NCBI GenBank assembly: GCA_016788705.1
Contig: JAEUSQ010000053.1
Coordinates: 62,001 to 126,000 of the forward strand
Direction of reading: 5' to 3'
From: Bacteroidetes Order II. bacterium
GTDB lineage: Bacteria > Bacteroidota > Rhodothermia > Rhodothermales > UBA2364
Length of the DNA: 64,000 nucleotides
The translations under genes were made by a program, and so were the position numbers. The notes under the pieces were generated by a model. That model made no database searches. It worked only from the letters and a program-made list of their open reading frames with translations, and had not been told where the DNA came from. Below, piece after piece: positions 17,547 to 26,452 of the stretch (the stretch's first letter is position 1; each line of letters begins with the position of its first letter).

Positions 17547-17834
17547 TCAGAAATGATCCACTATCTTTTTAAAATGGGTCAATCCTTTGGGATTCAGCGA
17601 ATAAAGGGTTCGGGTTCCGACCACATTGCCGCGAATAAGACCTGCATCTTTCAAGACCTTTAAGTGTTGGCTGACAGTGGATTGTGCCAGCGGGAGTTGA
17701 TCTACGATATCCCCACAATCACATTGTTCACTATCTTTTAGAATATTGATGATTTGGATCCGAACCGGATGCCCCATTGCTTTACAATAATGGGCCAACA
17801 ATTCAGCATCTATGTTTTGAATAGGCGCGCTCAT
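17547..17834 (-). CDS. ArsR-family metal-type transcription regulator
   Basis: A 95-residue winged-helix protein. The recognition region is LPLAQSTVSQHLKVLKDAGL and the wing is RGNVVGTRTLYSLN. Cys38 and Cys40 in the sequence QCDCGD sit on the helix that carries the CxC metal site in ArsR/SmtB sensors, so metal or thiol sensing is possible. A third Cys (17) could help. It stands between the MOSC gene and moeA, downstream of copZ and copA. It might control this run, but no operator was identified. Confidence 0.88.
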   Translation of the reverse strand: MSAPIQNIDAELLAHYCKAMGHPVRIQIINILKDSEQCDCGDIVDQLPLAQSTVSQHLKVLKDAGLIRGNVVGTRTLYSLNPKGLTHFKKIVDHF

Positions 17835-17908
17835 GTAAAAATGTTAAATATATTGGTGCTCAGAACGAAGGGAATAAAAACTTCCCTCTTACAAATGAAA
17901 AAGGCTAC

Positions 17909-18706
17909 TTATTTGTAACACACATTTACGGTGCTATCAAGGCGGAGGGTGCCTTCATGAAGCGGGATCAAGTTTTGCCCGAAGAGAACTTTCCCATCAA
18001 ACGTACGGAATTGTGCCAACGTTTTCAAGGGTTCCTTTCCACGTTTGGCCGTAGTAGGCTCAATGGTGGTGATGCTACACCGGGCACAAGGTTTCACAAC
18101 TGCAAATGTGACTTCTCCGATTCTTACCTCCTTCCACCGATCCTCTTCAAATGGTTCAAAGCCAGAAACCACCAAATTTGGACGGAAACGGTTCATGGTT
18201 ACAGGTTGCAGTAAATGGCCGTTTAACCATTCTAAAGAAGATTCGTTTGTCAGTAATACGGGAAACCCATCTGAAAAACGCACGAGGTCATCTTTACTGT
18301 TGGCATACTGACGATCTACCAATCGTCGAGACACTTCCGGCATATACACCAAGCGGCAATTCGTCCCTAAAATATCCGAAAGCCAATTATCAGCCCCTTC
18401 GTTCACCAATTGGGCTTCCACTTCGTCCCCCCAAACAGTCACCCAAAGTCGTTCTTGGTCGGGAGCGGGCGAAAGTGGAATGGAGTAGGTTTCTACGTCA
18501 AAAGTAAGGTGAAGTTGTTTGTCAACAACCGAGGTTTTGACCAAGGCCATTTCAGGGCATTCCCGCTGAGACAAAAAATCCCCATCTTCATCCACCAACA
18601 TCCATTGACGGTCCATTAACAGCCCGCGCCGTGTTACAAACGCCTCCGTTTGAGAAAAACCAGCAAATGATTTTACTGGATAGACATGGATGCCAGATAA
18701 CTTCAT
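17909..18706 (-). CDS. MOSC domain protein (mARC-type)
   Basis: The 265-residue protein has an N-terminal MOSC beta-barrel domain (LSGIHVYPVKSFAG, RGLLMDRQWMLVD) and a C-terminal MOSC domain. The Cys-containing motif KPCARCSITTIEP carries the Cys that binds molybdenum in the mARC and YiiM families, and MNRFRPNLVVSG is also conserved. Relatives reduce N-hydroxylated compounds with the molybdenum cofactor. A role next to moeA therefore makes sense. It is 66 bp from copZ and 74 bp from the ArsR gene, all on the same strand. The redox partner is not in the window. An AT-rich inverted repeat overlaps its stop codon. Confidence 0.9.
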   Translation of the reverse strand: MKLSGIHVYPVKSFAGFSQTEAFVTRRGLLMDRQWMLVDEDGDFLSQRECPEMALVKTSVVDKQLHLTFDVETYSIPLSPAPDQERLWVTVWGDEVEAQLVNEGADNWLSDILGTNCRLVYMPEVSRRLVDRQYANSKDDLVRFSDGFPVLLTNESSLEWLNGHLLQPVTMNRFRPNLVVSGFEPFEEDRWKEVRIGEVTFAVVKPCARCSITTIEPTTAKRGKEPLKTLAQFRTFDGKVLFGQNLIPLHEGTLRLDSTVNVCYK

Positions 18707-18772
18707 TGGAATATTGAGTCTAAGAAGGGCTTTACCGTTTAATGCGGTTTAGATAAATACCGATAAATGCCG

Positions 18773-18988
18773 TTAAGATACGCTTTCAACGTGCTTCACT
18801 TCGTATCCCGCGTCTTCAATTGCTTCATAAAGGGCCTCCTTTGACGCCTCTGATTTCTCGAAAGAAACGACCGCGCTCCCAATCGTAACCGACTGAATAA
18901 CAAAGTCTTTTTGGGTTTGAATGGCTTCCTGTACGGCTGCAACACAGTGGTTACATCCCATGCCGCTAATTTCGATTTGCAATTTCAT
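18773..18988 (-). CDS. copZ: Copper chaperone, heavy-metal-associated domain
   Basis: A 71-residue single HMA domain. The metal motif is GMGCNHC near residues 10-16, with the usual hydrophobic core (VQSVTIGSAVVSFEKSEASKE and YEAIEDAGYEV). CopZ hands Cu(I) to CopA. The first 23 bp overlap the end of copA, so the two are translationally coupled. The motif has Gly where many CopZ proteins have Met-Thr before the first Cys. Confidence 0.9.
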   Translation of the reverse strand: MKLQIEISGMGCNHCVAAVQEAIQTQKDFVIQSVTIGSAVVSFEKSEASKEALYEAIEDAGYEVKHVESVS

Positions 18989-21239
18989 GTATGCTATGGT
19001 TTGTGGTGATGGTTTGCTTTTTCAACTTGGCCAATCGTAGGCTATTACTCAATACAGAGACACTCGAAAGTGCCATTGCCGCTGAGCCAATCATGGGATT
19101 GAGCAAGAGGCCAAAGATTGGGTAAAATACGCCAGCCGCTAATGGAATTCCGATCATATTATACACAAAGGCGAAAAAAAGATTTTGTCGAATCACCTTC
19201 ATGGTTTCTACGGAAATGGTAAAGGCCGTAACGAGCGTGTGTAAATCGGGGTTGAGAAGGGTAACCCCTGCCGCCTCTATAGCCACGTCAGTTCCAGACT
19301 GAACGACAATCCCAACATCGGCTGTTGCAAGTGCAGGTGCATCATTGATGCCATCTCCAATCATGGCCACAACACCCGTTTTTTGCTGCCACTCCGAAAC
19401 AATGCGTGCTTTGTCTATTGGCGAAGTAGCCCCATAAAAGGTCTCCACGTTTAGCTTTCGGGCCACTTCTGCCACCACTTCGGGCGCATCTCCACTGGCC
19501 ACCACCACATGAACTCCCGCCTCTTTTAGTTTTTGGATCACATGTGGGGATTCTGGCCTTATTGGATCGTTCAGCAATACTACGCCAGCCCAAACCCCAT
19601 TAATGGCCACATCTATTCGGCTTTGCGCCAACGGAGTATGAGGAAGGGTTGATGGAAAAGTGATCCCTTTTGCTTTTAGCCAGTCTGCACGACCAGCTGT
19701 GATGCGTTCTCCATTTACAGTAGCTTCTATCCCTCCACCTGCTTCGTTTGTGAAGGCAGTAGGCAATGTTAAAGCCAGCCCACGTTTCTCGGCAGTTGTT
19801 TGTATTGCTTTTGCGAGTGGGTGCTCGGATAACTGTTCTGCACTTGCCAAGAGTGATAAGACCCGTTCAATGGAAAATTTTTCAGATGCGATTACCGAGG
19901 TCACGGTAGGCTTTCCCAGCGTCAGGGTTCCGGTTTTGTCTATAACCAATGTCTTGGCTTCATGAAGTTTTTCCAAAACGTCTCCTCCTCTAAACAAAAT
20001 GCCATTTTTGGCAGCCCAACCGGTTCCGGCCATCACAGCAGTCGGGGTTGCCAAACCCAAAGCACAGGGACACGAAATAATCAAAACAGAAATGGCAACT
20101 AAAAGGGCGGTATTAAGAGAAGGTTCAGGCCCAATGAGATACCATATCACAAAAGTGACAGCGGCAATTAACATCACAGCAGGCACAAAGAATGCTGCAA
20201 TTCGGTCTGCGAGGCGTTGTATGGGCGCTTTTCTGCCTTGTGCTTCACGGGTAAGCCGGATGATTTGTTGCAAAGTGGTCATCTCCCCTACTTGTGTTGC
20301 CACCATCTTCAGCGCCCCGTTTGAAAGCATGGTTCCAGCACGTAAGGTTTGTCCGATGGATTTATCTACGGGGATCGGTTCCCCGGTTAAACTGCTTTCA
20401 TCCACTACAGCCTCCCCTTCCACCACCATACCATCGGCGGGAATACGGCTACCAGGCTTAAGCAGCACCACATCCCCCGCCTGAAGTTGGTTTGCAGGTA
20501 CTTCAACCACTCCCTCCCGCTTCAAAACAAGAGAAACAGGCGGCGCTAAATCCATCAAGCCACGGATTGCATCTCCGGTTTTCCGCTTTCCCTTTGCTTC
20601 CATCCAGCGCCCCAAAAGCAATAGGGTAATGATGACCGCTGCCGCTTCAAAATACACTTGCGTATGATGATTACCCACCCCATGAAGTGCCATTGGCTGC
20701 AACATCGAATATACACTGAAAAAATAGGCTGCACTCACCCCAACCGCCACAAGGGTATTCATATCCGACCCACCATGACGCCCTACACGCCAGGCTCCTC
20801 GAAAAAAAGGCCATCCACTCCAAAAAACCACAGGCGTGGTCATCACCAGCAAAAACACATTTACGTTCAAAAAATCCAAGGCTCCATGAGCCATCGAAAT
20901 AATAAAAACAGGTAATGTAAAAACAAAAGCGAACCAAAAGCGTGGCCGATAATCGCCTGTTTCATCTTCAAAAAAGGCGCTAATAGGAGGCGGGCTCATT
21001 TGGGTATCTGGTACAACAAACCCCGTTTTTTCAATGGTTTGAATCATCTGATCCCGTACAATAAAACGCGGATCAAAACGAACACTTGCCTCGGCGGTTG
21101 CAAGGTTCACCCTGGTTTCCAAGACACCTTTTTGTTTTCCCAGATTTCGTTCTATTCGGGCAACACAAGAGGCGCAAGTCATCCCTTCAACAGGAAGGGT
21201 GATCTCAACAAAAGGGGGACTAACAACCGTTTCCGACAT
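18966..21239 (-). CDS. copA: Copper-exporting P1B-type ATPase
   Basis: The protein pumps Cu(I) out of the cytoplasm using ATP. Starting at ATG 21239 it has 757 residues. One N-terminal HMA domain has GMTCASC (Cys22, Cys25). The membrane metal site is CPC at 390-392, followed by ALGLATP. DKTGTLT, SEHPLAKAI and GDGINDAPALA are all present. An in-frame extension to 21320 exists, but it has no family similarity, so the later ATG is preferred. The gene overlaps copZ and may be controlled with the ArsR gene downstream. It is a different type from the CcoI ATPase at 27363-29894. Confidence 0.95.
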   Translation of the reverse strand: MSETVVSPPFVEITLPVEGMTCASCVARIERNLGKQKGVLETRVNLATAEASVRFDPRFIVRDQMIQTIEKTGFVVPDTQMSPPPISAFFEDETGDYRPRFWFAFVFTLPVFIISMAHGALDFLNVNVFLLVMTTPVVFWSGWPFFRGAWRVGRHGGSDMNTLVAVGVSAAYFFSVYSMLQPMALHGVGNHHTQVYFEAAAVIITLLLLGRWMEAKGKRKTGDAIRGLMDLAPPVSLVLKREGVVEVPANQLQAGDVVLLKPGSRIPADGMVVEGEAVVDESSLTGEPIPVDKSIGQTLRAGTMLSNGALKMVATQVGEMTTLQQIIRLTREAQGRKAPIQRLADRIAAFFVPAVMLIAAVTFVIWYLIGPEPSLNTALLVAISVLIISCPCALGLATPTAVMAGTGWAAKNGILFRGGDVLEKLHEAKTLVIDKTGTLTLGKPTVTSVIASEKFSIERVLSLLASAEQLSEHPLAKAIQTTAEKRGLALTLPTAFTNEAGGGIEATVNGERITAGRADWLKAKGITFPSTLPHTPLAQSRIDVAINGVWAGVVLLNDPIRPESPHVIQKLKEAGVHVVVASGDAPEVVAEVARKLNVETFYGATSPIDKARIVSEWQQKTGVVAMIGDGINDAPALATADVGIVVQSGTDVAIEAAGVTLLNPDLHTLVTAFTISVETMKVIRQNLFFAFVYNMIGIPLAAGVFYPIFGLLLNPMIGSAAMALSSVSVLSNSLRLAKLKKQTITTNHSIHEIANRN

Positions 21240-21371
21240 AATAGATGGGTTTTGTTTAAACAAACGGTATAGCGCCCTTCTGGTTCCTTTCCAAAATCGT
21301 TCTTCAACGATCATGCACAAATTTACAAAAACACCTTACCTGCTTTGTCAAAACGATTAAACACCGTCAGG

Positions 21372-22280
21372 TTATTTTTTCCCAGCCCGTACTAACCGCT
21401 TCACAAGTACCTCTTCTCTGTGCTGAATTCGGAGTAAATAAAGACCCGCCGCAAGTTCGTTTGGTAATGTCAGCTGGTATTCTCCATTATGAGTCGGTAG
21501 CATTTCATCAAGAATTTTCTTACCCATAAGATCAAATACGGCAAGGTTTACGAAACCAGAACCTAAATGATGGAAGCGTAGAGTCGGATTTGCCTCAAAT
21601 GGATTCGGATAAACCTCCACAACCGGCGTTGTTGCTACGGGTATTTCCTCTTTTTCGCGATCAACAACCGAGGTAGCACTCCACTTTACAGCAACTTGAA
21701 AAATATACTCATTGTTAAATTGGGTTTCTCGCATCATTTGCCAGCCCAAGCCCTGAATATAAGCTGCAGACCGTCCCAAGGCAGGAATCTCGGCATTATC
21801 CGAGACCATGACAAGAGTGTCTTTTTTACCAACTGCTTCCAGTTCAAAACTCACCCAAATATGAGTATTTGGCTTCAAAATAAGGTTTTTAGTAGCCAAT
21901 CCCAATGTATTGTACTCCCCCCGCTTCAGGCTACTAAGTACGACCTTAAGTGGCTTTTGGAAAGCCTTGGTTTCATCGGGCGTACCATCTGGCGTGGCGG
22001 ACAAAAACCGAACAACCAAGGAGTCATTGTATCCATCCTGGCTTTTGGTGGTCCCCCAGACCCGCAGATCAATCGAAGCCATACGGCTGTTCATCCCTGC
22101 CCAAATAGGAGCACTAAACCGGACGGCGTGTTTGGTAAAAGTTTGTGGAATATGGGAAAAGGGGATAGGCCAAGCAAACGCTGCTGCCGGGCCACCATAG
22201 CTCTGAATAATATCCGGTGGGTTTTGTGCAAAAAGGACATGTATCGGTGCAAAGAGTGCGAAAAATAGGATTTTTTTCAT
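21372..22280 (-). CDS. T9SS type A sorting-domain secreted protein, unknown function
   Basis: A 302-residue protein. ATG 22280 is chosen because a GAGGAAG sequence sits 5 bp upstream and a signal peptide follows (KKILFFALFAPIHVLFAQ). An upstream in-frame extension to 22358 lacks these. Residues 20-215 are a beta-rich domain (WAGMNSRMASIDLRVWG, VSFELEAVGKKDTLVMVSDN) that resembles jelly-roll carbohydrate-binding modules, but I do not recognise the family. The C-terminus is a T9SS sorting domain with VYPNPFEANPTLRF, FDLMGKKILDEML and GLYLLRIQH. It is upstream of copA on the same strand with 132 bp between, and is probably independent of the copper genes. Confidence 0.82.
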   Translation of the reverse strand: MKKILFFALFAPIHVLFAQNPPDIIQSYGGPAAAFAWPIPFSHIPQTFTKHAVRFSAPIWAGMNSRMASIDLRVWGTTKSQDGYNDSLVVRFLSATPDGTPDETKAFQKPLKVVLSSLKRGEYNTLGLATKNLILKPNTHIWVSFELEAVGKKDTLVMVSDNAEIPALGRSAAYIQGLGWQMMRETQFNNEYIFQVAVKWSATSVVDREKEEIPVATTPVVEVYPNPFEANPTLRFHHLGSGFVNLAVFDLMGKKILDEMLPTHNGEYQLTLPNELAAGLYLLRIQHREEVLVKRLVRAGKK

Positions 22281-22352
22281 GGCTTCCTCGGTTGGGTTTT
22301 GGTTGTGCCTATAGCCTAAACTACATCGCCCAAAGACCATGTTCAACCGTCC

Positions 22353-22987
22353 TTGCACATTTTGTTAAGCAACGGAATATATCAATCTAATAGCAAATAC
22401 CTATACAGTAATTTATCCCGCATGACAGGTGGTGATTATCGCCTGTTGATTTCAATCGGAAATTCTTATGAAACCCTAACCGATATGGTCCTTGACCTAA
22501 GTAAACTTCAGATTTTTAATTCCGAATATGTTCTTACGCTCCCTGATGGCTTCGCATATGGTCGTTATGCCGTAAAGTCCACTTCAGACACATTCCTACA
22601 GGCTGGGCAATACACTGGTAATACAACATTTAACCTACAAACAACCGGATTTATAGATGATAAATCATATTTTAAATCCATTCCAATTACAAATAATTCA
22701 ACTTCGAACAGCAATGATATACATAATCCCATGTAAGAATCAGCCACCATTGAACTTAACTTTTCCACCCCTATACCCGCCCAAGATGTGAACATTATGG
22801 TATATGACCTCCTTGGCCGAGCAATAAAAACGTTGAAACTTAGCGAAGGGGTGTCGTTTCCTCTGCCAAAATCACTTGGGATGGAACAGATGAACAGGGA
22901 CATAAACTTCCGAACGGTGTCTATTTGGTAGTGGTTGAATTGAAAAACGACCCAAAACTAACTATAAAGATGATTGTAAAGCGCTAA
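22353..22987 (+). pseudogene. Decayed T9SS-sorted protein gene
   Basis: The plus strand holds a broken reading frame. Frame 1 (to 22736) encodes LSRMTGGDYRLLISIGNSY and similar text, then stops at HNPM*. The same frame continues past the stop with ESATIELNFSTPIPAQDV and VYDLLGRAIKTLKLSEG, a typical T9SS domain. Near 22855-22870 the frame shifts, and the remainder reads TWDGTDEQGHKLPNGVYLVV and ends in IVKR* at 22987, again typical for a sorting-domain end. So at least one stop and one frameshift interrupt a C-terminal T9SS domain. No signal peptide or clear start survives at the 5' side. Confidence 0.7.
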
Positions 22988-23004
22988 ACGTTAATGACTT
23001 TCGA

Positions 23005-23050
23005 AAATAAAGCGGTGATGCTCGATTTATGAGGTCGCCGCTTTATTTTT
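23005..23050 (+). terminator. Terminator behind the decayed gene
   Basis: AAATAAAGCGG (23005-23015) pairs perfectly with CCGCTTTATTT (23038-23048) and extends to 14 bp with a wobble, followed by TT. The hairpin is intact although the gene before it is not. Confidence 0.7.
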
Positions 23051-23111
23051 GCTCCCTCCAAAGCCTTGTACCCACAAGGTTGCTTTTAACACTGAACCCT
23101 TTGATGTGTAG

Positions 23112-23975
23112 ATGCAAGACGCCAATACCGCACGTTTATTGATTTCCTGCCCAGACCGATCTGGCATTGTTGCTGCTGTTTCCCAATTTATGTATAGTCA
23201 TGGTGCCAATATTTTGGATGCAGACCAGCATAGCACCGACCCAACAGGCGGGACTTTTTTTATGCGCATGGTTTTTTATTTGGATGGCTTAGACATCAGC
23301 CGAGCACAATTTGAGAAAGCTTTTGCACGCGTTGTGGGTGACCCTTTCCAGATGAAATGGCAAATATCATACGCTGATCAACCGAAAAAGATGGCCTTAT
23401 TGGTATCCAAATATGACCATTGCTTCATGGAATTGCTGTGGCGATGGCAACGTAAGGAACTTTCTGTCGAAATCCCCATCGTGGTTTCTAACCACCCGGA
23501 CATGGCGAAAGTAGCCGAACAGTTTGGTATTCCATATCATTATATGCCTGTAACAAAAGAAACAAAACCCGAACAAGAAGTCAAAATATTGGAACTATTA
23601 AAAGATGTACAAGCAGACTTGGTGGTTCTGGCCCGGTATATGCAAATTTTATCCTCAGAATTCACCTGCCAATATCCTAATAAAATTATTAACATACACC
23701 ATTCATTTTTACCCGCTTTTATAGGTGCCAATCCTTATCAACGGGCTTATGATCGGGGAGTAAAATTAATTGGTGCAACTGCGCACTATGTGACGTCAGA
23801 CCTAGACGAGGGCCCCATCATAGACCAAGACGTCCAACGGGTCTCGCACAGAGAAGACGTTGCGGATTTGGTGCGCATTGGGCGCGACATCGAACGGAGG
23901 GTATTGGCGCGTGCCGTACAAGCCCATATCGAAGATCGCGTATTGGTTTATCAAAACAAAACAGTGGTATTTTAA
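23112..23975 (+). CDS. purU: Formyltetrahydrofolate deformylase
   Basis: PurU hydrolyses 10-formyl-THF to formate and THF, balancing one-carbon pools and feeding purine synthesis. The 287 residues have an N-terminal ACT regulatory domain ([18 protein letters not shown], about 7-80) and a C-terminal formyltransferase domain. The motifs [19 protein letters not shown] and [21 protein letters not shown] carry the catalytic Asn-His-Asp. Length and order are normal. The gene is single on the plus strand. It faces fmt, the other formyl-folate gene in the window, with an inverted repeat between them. Confidence 0.97.
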   Translation: MQDANTARLLISCPDRSGIVAAVSQFMYSHGANILDADQHSTDPTGGTFFMRMVFYLDGLDISRAQFEKAFARVVGDPFQMKWQISYADQPKKMALLVSKYDHCFMELLWRWQRKELSVEIPIVVSNHPDMAKVAEQFGIPYHYMPVTKETKPEQEVKILELLKDVQADLVVLARYMQILSSEFTCQYPNKIINIHHSFLPAFIGANPYQRAYDRGVKLIGATAHYVTSDLDEGPIIDQDVQRVSHREDVADLVRIGRDIERRVLARAVQAHIEDRVLVYQNKTVVF

Positions 23976-24045
23976 GCCTCCAACCACTTTAAGTCCTATT
24001 TATTTAAAGCACCTACATTAATTAAAAAAGAATAACATTTTATTT

Positions 24046-24082
24046 TTTTAGTTGATTTTTTAATCTCACAAATCAACTAAAA
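24046..24082. terminator. 13-bp AT-rich inverted repeat between purU and fmt
   Basis: Arms 24046-24058 and 24070-24082 pair perfectly around an 11-nt loop. It lies between converging genes, so a bidirectional transcript end is likely, but neither flank has a clear T-run after the stem. Confidence 0.45.
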
Positions 24083-24121
24083 TACCATTATTCTTCGGTG
24101 TAATAAACCAAAAAACTTTTG

Positions 24122-25072
24122 CTATGACCCTTTTTTGGGGTTAGTACCCAAGCATGACCCAATCAAATCCGCATTGCCTGCTAAAAAGGCAGAGGCGGGT
24201 AACCGTTTTCGGCCTTCCAACTGGACCTCGGTTAGCGAAACCTTTCCCGTTCCGCAAGCCACCAATAACCTACCAGCATGGGCAAGTATGGTGCCGGGTG
24301 TCTGTGAAGAAAGATCATCTCCAACCACTTCCGATCGGTACATTTTGAGTAATTTCCCGTCTAATAGGGTTCTGGCCCCTGGAAAAGGAGAGAGTCCGCG
24401 AATAAAATTATGCACAACCTGTGCTGGTTTAGTCCAATCTACGTAACAATCGTGGGGAAAGATTTTAGGAGCCGGAGAAGCTAACTTCTCATCTTGCTTT
24501 GATGTAGGGATCCCGCCCTGTTCGATCATACGCACCGTTTGCACCACCAAATCTGCGCCCAAGTGCATGAGTCTTTCATATACATCGCCCGTGGTTTCAT
24601 TTGCGCCAATGGGAGTTGAGGCACGCAAAATTACATCGCCAGTATCCACTTCTTTTCTTAGAAAAAAAGTAGTAACTCCCGTTTCTTCTACGCCCGCCAT
24701 CACTGCCCGATGTATGGGAGCTGCCCCACGAAAAGCAGGCAGCAAAGATCCATGCAGATTAAATGCACCTTTTTGGGCAAGACCATACACGGACTCTGGC
24801 AATATCCGATAAGCCACCACCACCATAATATCAATTTCCATTTTGGAAAGGGTTGATATAAAGGCAGGATCTTTTACTGATTCTGGTTGCAATACCGGAA
24901 TATGATATGCCTGCGCTACCGCTTTAACAGGCGTAATCTCCACCTTTTGGCCACGCCCTCGTGGCAAATCTGGACGGGTAACCACCACCGATGGTTTGAA
25001 ACCCGCAGCAATGAGGGCATATAGAGAAGGAACCGCAAAGTCCGGCGTACCCATAAAAACTATATTCATCAT
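24122..25072 (-). CDS. fmt: Methionyl-tRNA formyltransferase
   Basis: Fmt formylates the initiator Met-tRNA with 10-formyl-THF. The 316 residues show the N-terminal Rossmann start (NIVFMGTPDFAVPSLYALI), the catalytic NLHGSLLPAFRGAAPIHRA motif and DTGDVILRA. The C-terminal domain holds the tRNA-binding part (NFIRGLSPFPGART). It ends in a short Lys/Ser tail. An adjacent def gene, common elsewhere, is not visible. It is single on the minus strand. Confidence 0.97.
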   Translation of the reverse strand: MMNIVFMGTPDFAVPSLYALIAAGFKPSVVVTRPDLPRGRGQKVEITPVKAVAQAYHIPVLQPESVKDPAFISTLSKMEIDIMVVVAYRILPESVYGLAQKGAFNLHGSLLPAFRGAAPIHRAVMAGVEETGVTTFFLRKEVDTGDVILRASTPIGANETTGDVYERLMHLGADLVVQTVRMIEQGGIPTSKQDEKLASPAPKIFPHDCYVDWTKPAQVVHNFIRGLSPFPGARTLLDGKLLKMYRSEVVGDDLSSQTPGTILAHAGRLLVACGTGKVSLTEVQLEGRKRLPASAFLAGNADLIGSCLGTNPKKGS

Positions 25073-25264
25073 TACAACCTTTTTATTTATTTAAGGAAAT
25101 TAATATTTGCCTAACAGTGGCACAAATGAACATTAATCCAGCATTAAACGCTACGTTTTGATAAAATGCACCTGCGTGGAAACAAAGAGGTAATCTGACC
25201 GTTTTGCACGATACATGACTTTTACATTTTATTCCGAGCACCTTAACAAATCTAAATATTTTGT

Positions 25265-25819
25265 ATGGCCACAACCACAACTTCCACCATCGCCACCTTT
25301 GGATCTGGCTGTTTTTGGTGTACAGAGGCGATTTTTAAACGGGTCCAAGGGGTATCCAATATCAAAAGTGGATATACGGGTGGAAAAATCAAGCATCCAA
25401 CCTATCGCGAAATCTGTTCTGGCCTAACAGGTCATGCAGAGGCCATTCAGTTTACATTCGACCCCACACTGATTGACTATAACGACTTGCTTGCAATCTT
25501 TTTTTATACCCACGATCCTACCACCTTGAACCGTCAGGGAAACGACGTGGGTACACAATACCGGTCCGTGATTTTTCACCACGACGAATCACAAGCGGAA
25601 AGTGCTCGATTATTTATCCAACAGTTGACCAATGATCAGGTATATAATAGCCCTATTGTCACCAAAATACAGCCTGCAACCGTATTTTACGAAGCGGAAC
25701 CTTATCATCAGGACTATTACGACCTAAATGCGGCACAACCCTATTGCAGCTTTGTTATAGCTCCTAAGTTAGAAAAGTTACGCAAACGGTTTTTAGACAA
25801 ACTGAAAAACTCCGAGTAA
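25265..25819 (+). CDS. msrA: Peptide methionine-S-sulfoxide reductase A
   Basis: MsrA repairs oxidised methionine in proteins. The 184 residues carry the catalytic GCFWC motif (Cys16; Cys19 follows), TEAIFKRVQGV, GYTGGKIKHPTY, the EAIQFTFDP stretch and YHQDYYDLNA. The ATG at 25265 gives the family-length N-terminus. It probably acts in the cytoplasm, since no signal peptide is seen. A short hairpin overlaps its stop codon and separates it from the facing membrane-protein gene. Confidence 0.96.
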   Translation: MATTTTSTIATFGSGCFWCTEAIFKRVQGVSNIKSGYTGGKIKHPTYREICSGLTGHAEAIQFTFDPTLIDYNDLLAIFFYTHDPTTLNRQGNDVGTQYRSVIFHHDESQAESARLFIQQLTNDQVYNSPIVTKIQPATVFYEAEPYHQDYYDLNAAQPYCSFVIAPKLEKLRKRFLDKLKNSE

Positions 25820-25842
25820 TCTATACCCGGAGTTCATTTTCA
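25808..25842. terminator. Bidirectional hairpin between msrA and the membrane-protein gene
   Basis: AACTCCG (25808-25814) pairs with CGGAGTT (25828-25834), and CATTTT follows on the plus strand. The stem has 7 bp and the loop 13 nt, so it is modest. Confidence 0.45.
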
Positions 25843-25851
25843 GGACTTAAA

Positions 25852-26358
25852 TCAGGCTATCTGTTCCTGTATTTCTTCAAAAGTCTCCACTTCCAATGCC
25901 TCATAAAGGCCACCAGCAACCGCGCCAAATACCATGTGTACAAATACCATTACACCGCTACGCATTGCAAAAAACCAAGGAAAAAAGTATGTAAGGGTGT
26001 AAAAATTAATTGCATACAAGGCAAGCCCAAGTACCATTCCCAAGAGTATTCCCAACAATAAACCACCCTTGTGGACTGTGAGTGAAATGAGGGATGTAAA
26101 GAGCAAAGACAATGATAAGGTACCAATAACAGATACCGACAAGGCACCCCAATCCAGCGTGGCAGGTGGCGCCAAAATTTGTTCTCCAAGAAATGGAGAC
26201 GCTAATAGGCGAACCATTGCCCATTCATTTGCCCCGATAAGCAATGGGGTCAATAATAAATTTAGGCAATAAAAAAAGACACCAGCCACAAGGCCCGACC
26301 AAAAGGTGGCATTCCAATCTACCACTTGCCTCAGAACGATTTTGGGTTTATTTGTCAT
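25852..26358 (-). CDS. Polytopic membrane protein, unknown function
   Basis: A 168-residue protein, counting from ATG 26358 where the hydrophilic start TNKPKIVLRQVVDW precedes the first membrane segment. About four hydrophobic segments are visible: WSGLVAGVFFYCLNLLLTPLL, LSVSVIGTLSLSLLFTSLISL, GLLLGILLGMVLGLALYAINF and a last one around VMVFVHMVFGAVAGG. It ends in an acidic tail (EALEVETFEEIQEQ). I do not recognise the family. It follows the SafE-like gene on the same strand after 94 bp and may belong with the respiratory assembly operon. That is positional evidence only. Confidence 0.65.
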   Translation of the reverse strand: MTNKPKIVLRQVVDWNATFWSGLVAGVFFYCLNLLLTPLLIGANEWAMVRLLASPFLGEQILAPPATLDWGALSVSVIGTLSLSLLFTSLISLTVHKGGLLLGILLGMVLGLALYAINFYTLTYFFPWFFAMRSGVMVFVHMVFGAVAGGLYEALEVETFEEIQEQIA

Positions 26359-26452
26359 GGCGAATAGGGGGTCAAAGATGAACATCACTTGCCAAAATAC
26401 AACAATTCCAACCCAATTTACCAATAAAGAACCCAATCTTTTGGGGACTATT

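Noticed and set aside
17889-17918. 8-bp AT-rich inverted repeat at the MOSC stop codon as terminator
   Set aside because: The stem is weak and no T-run follows on the minus strand; short gaps suggest read-through to the ArsR gene.
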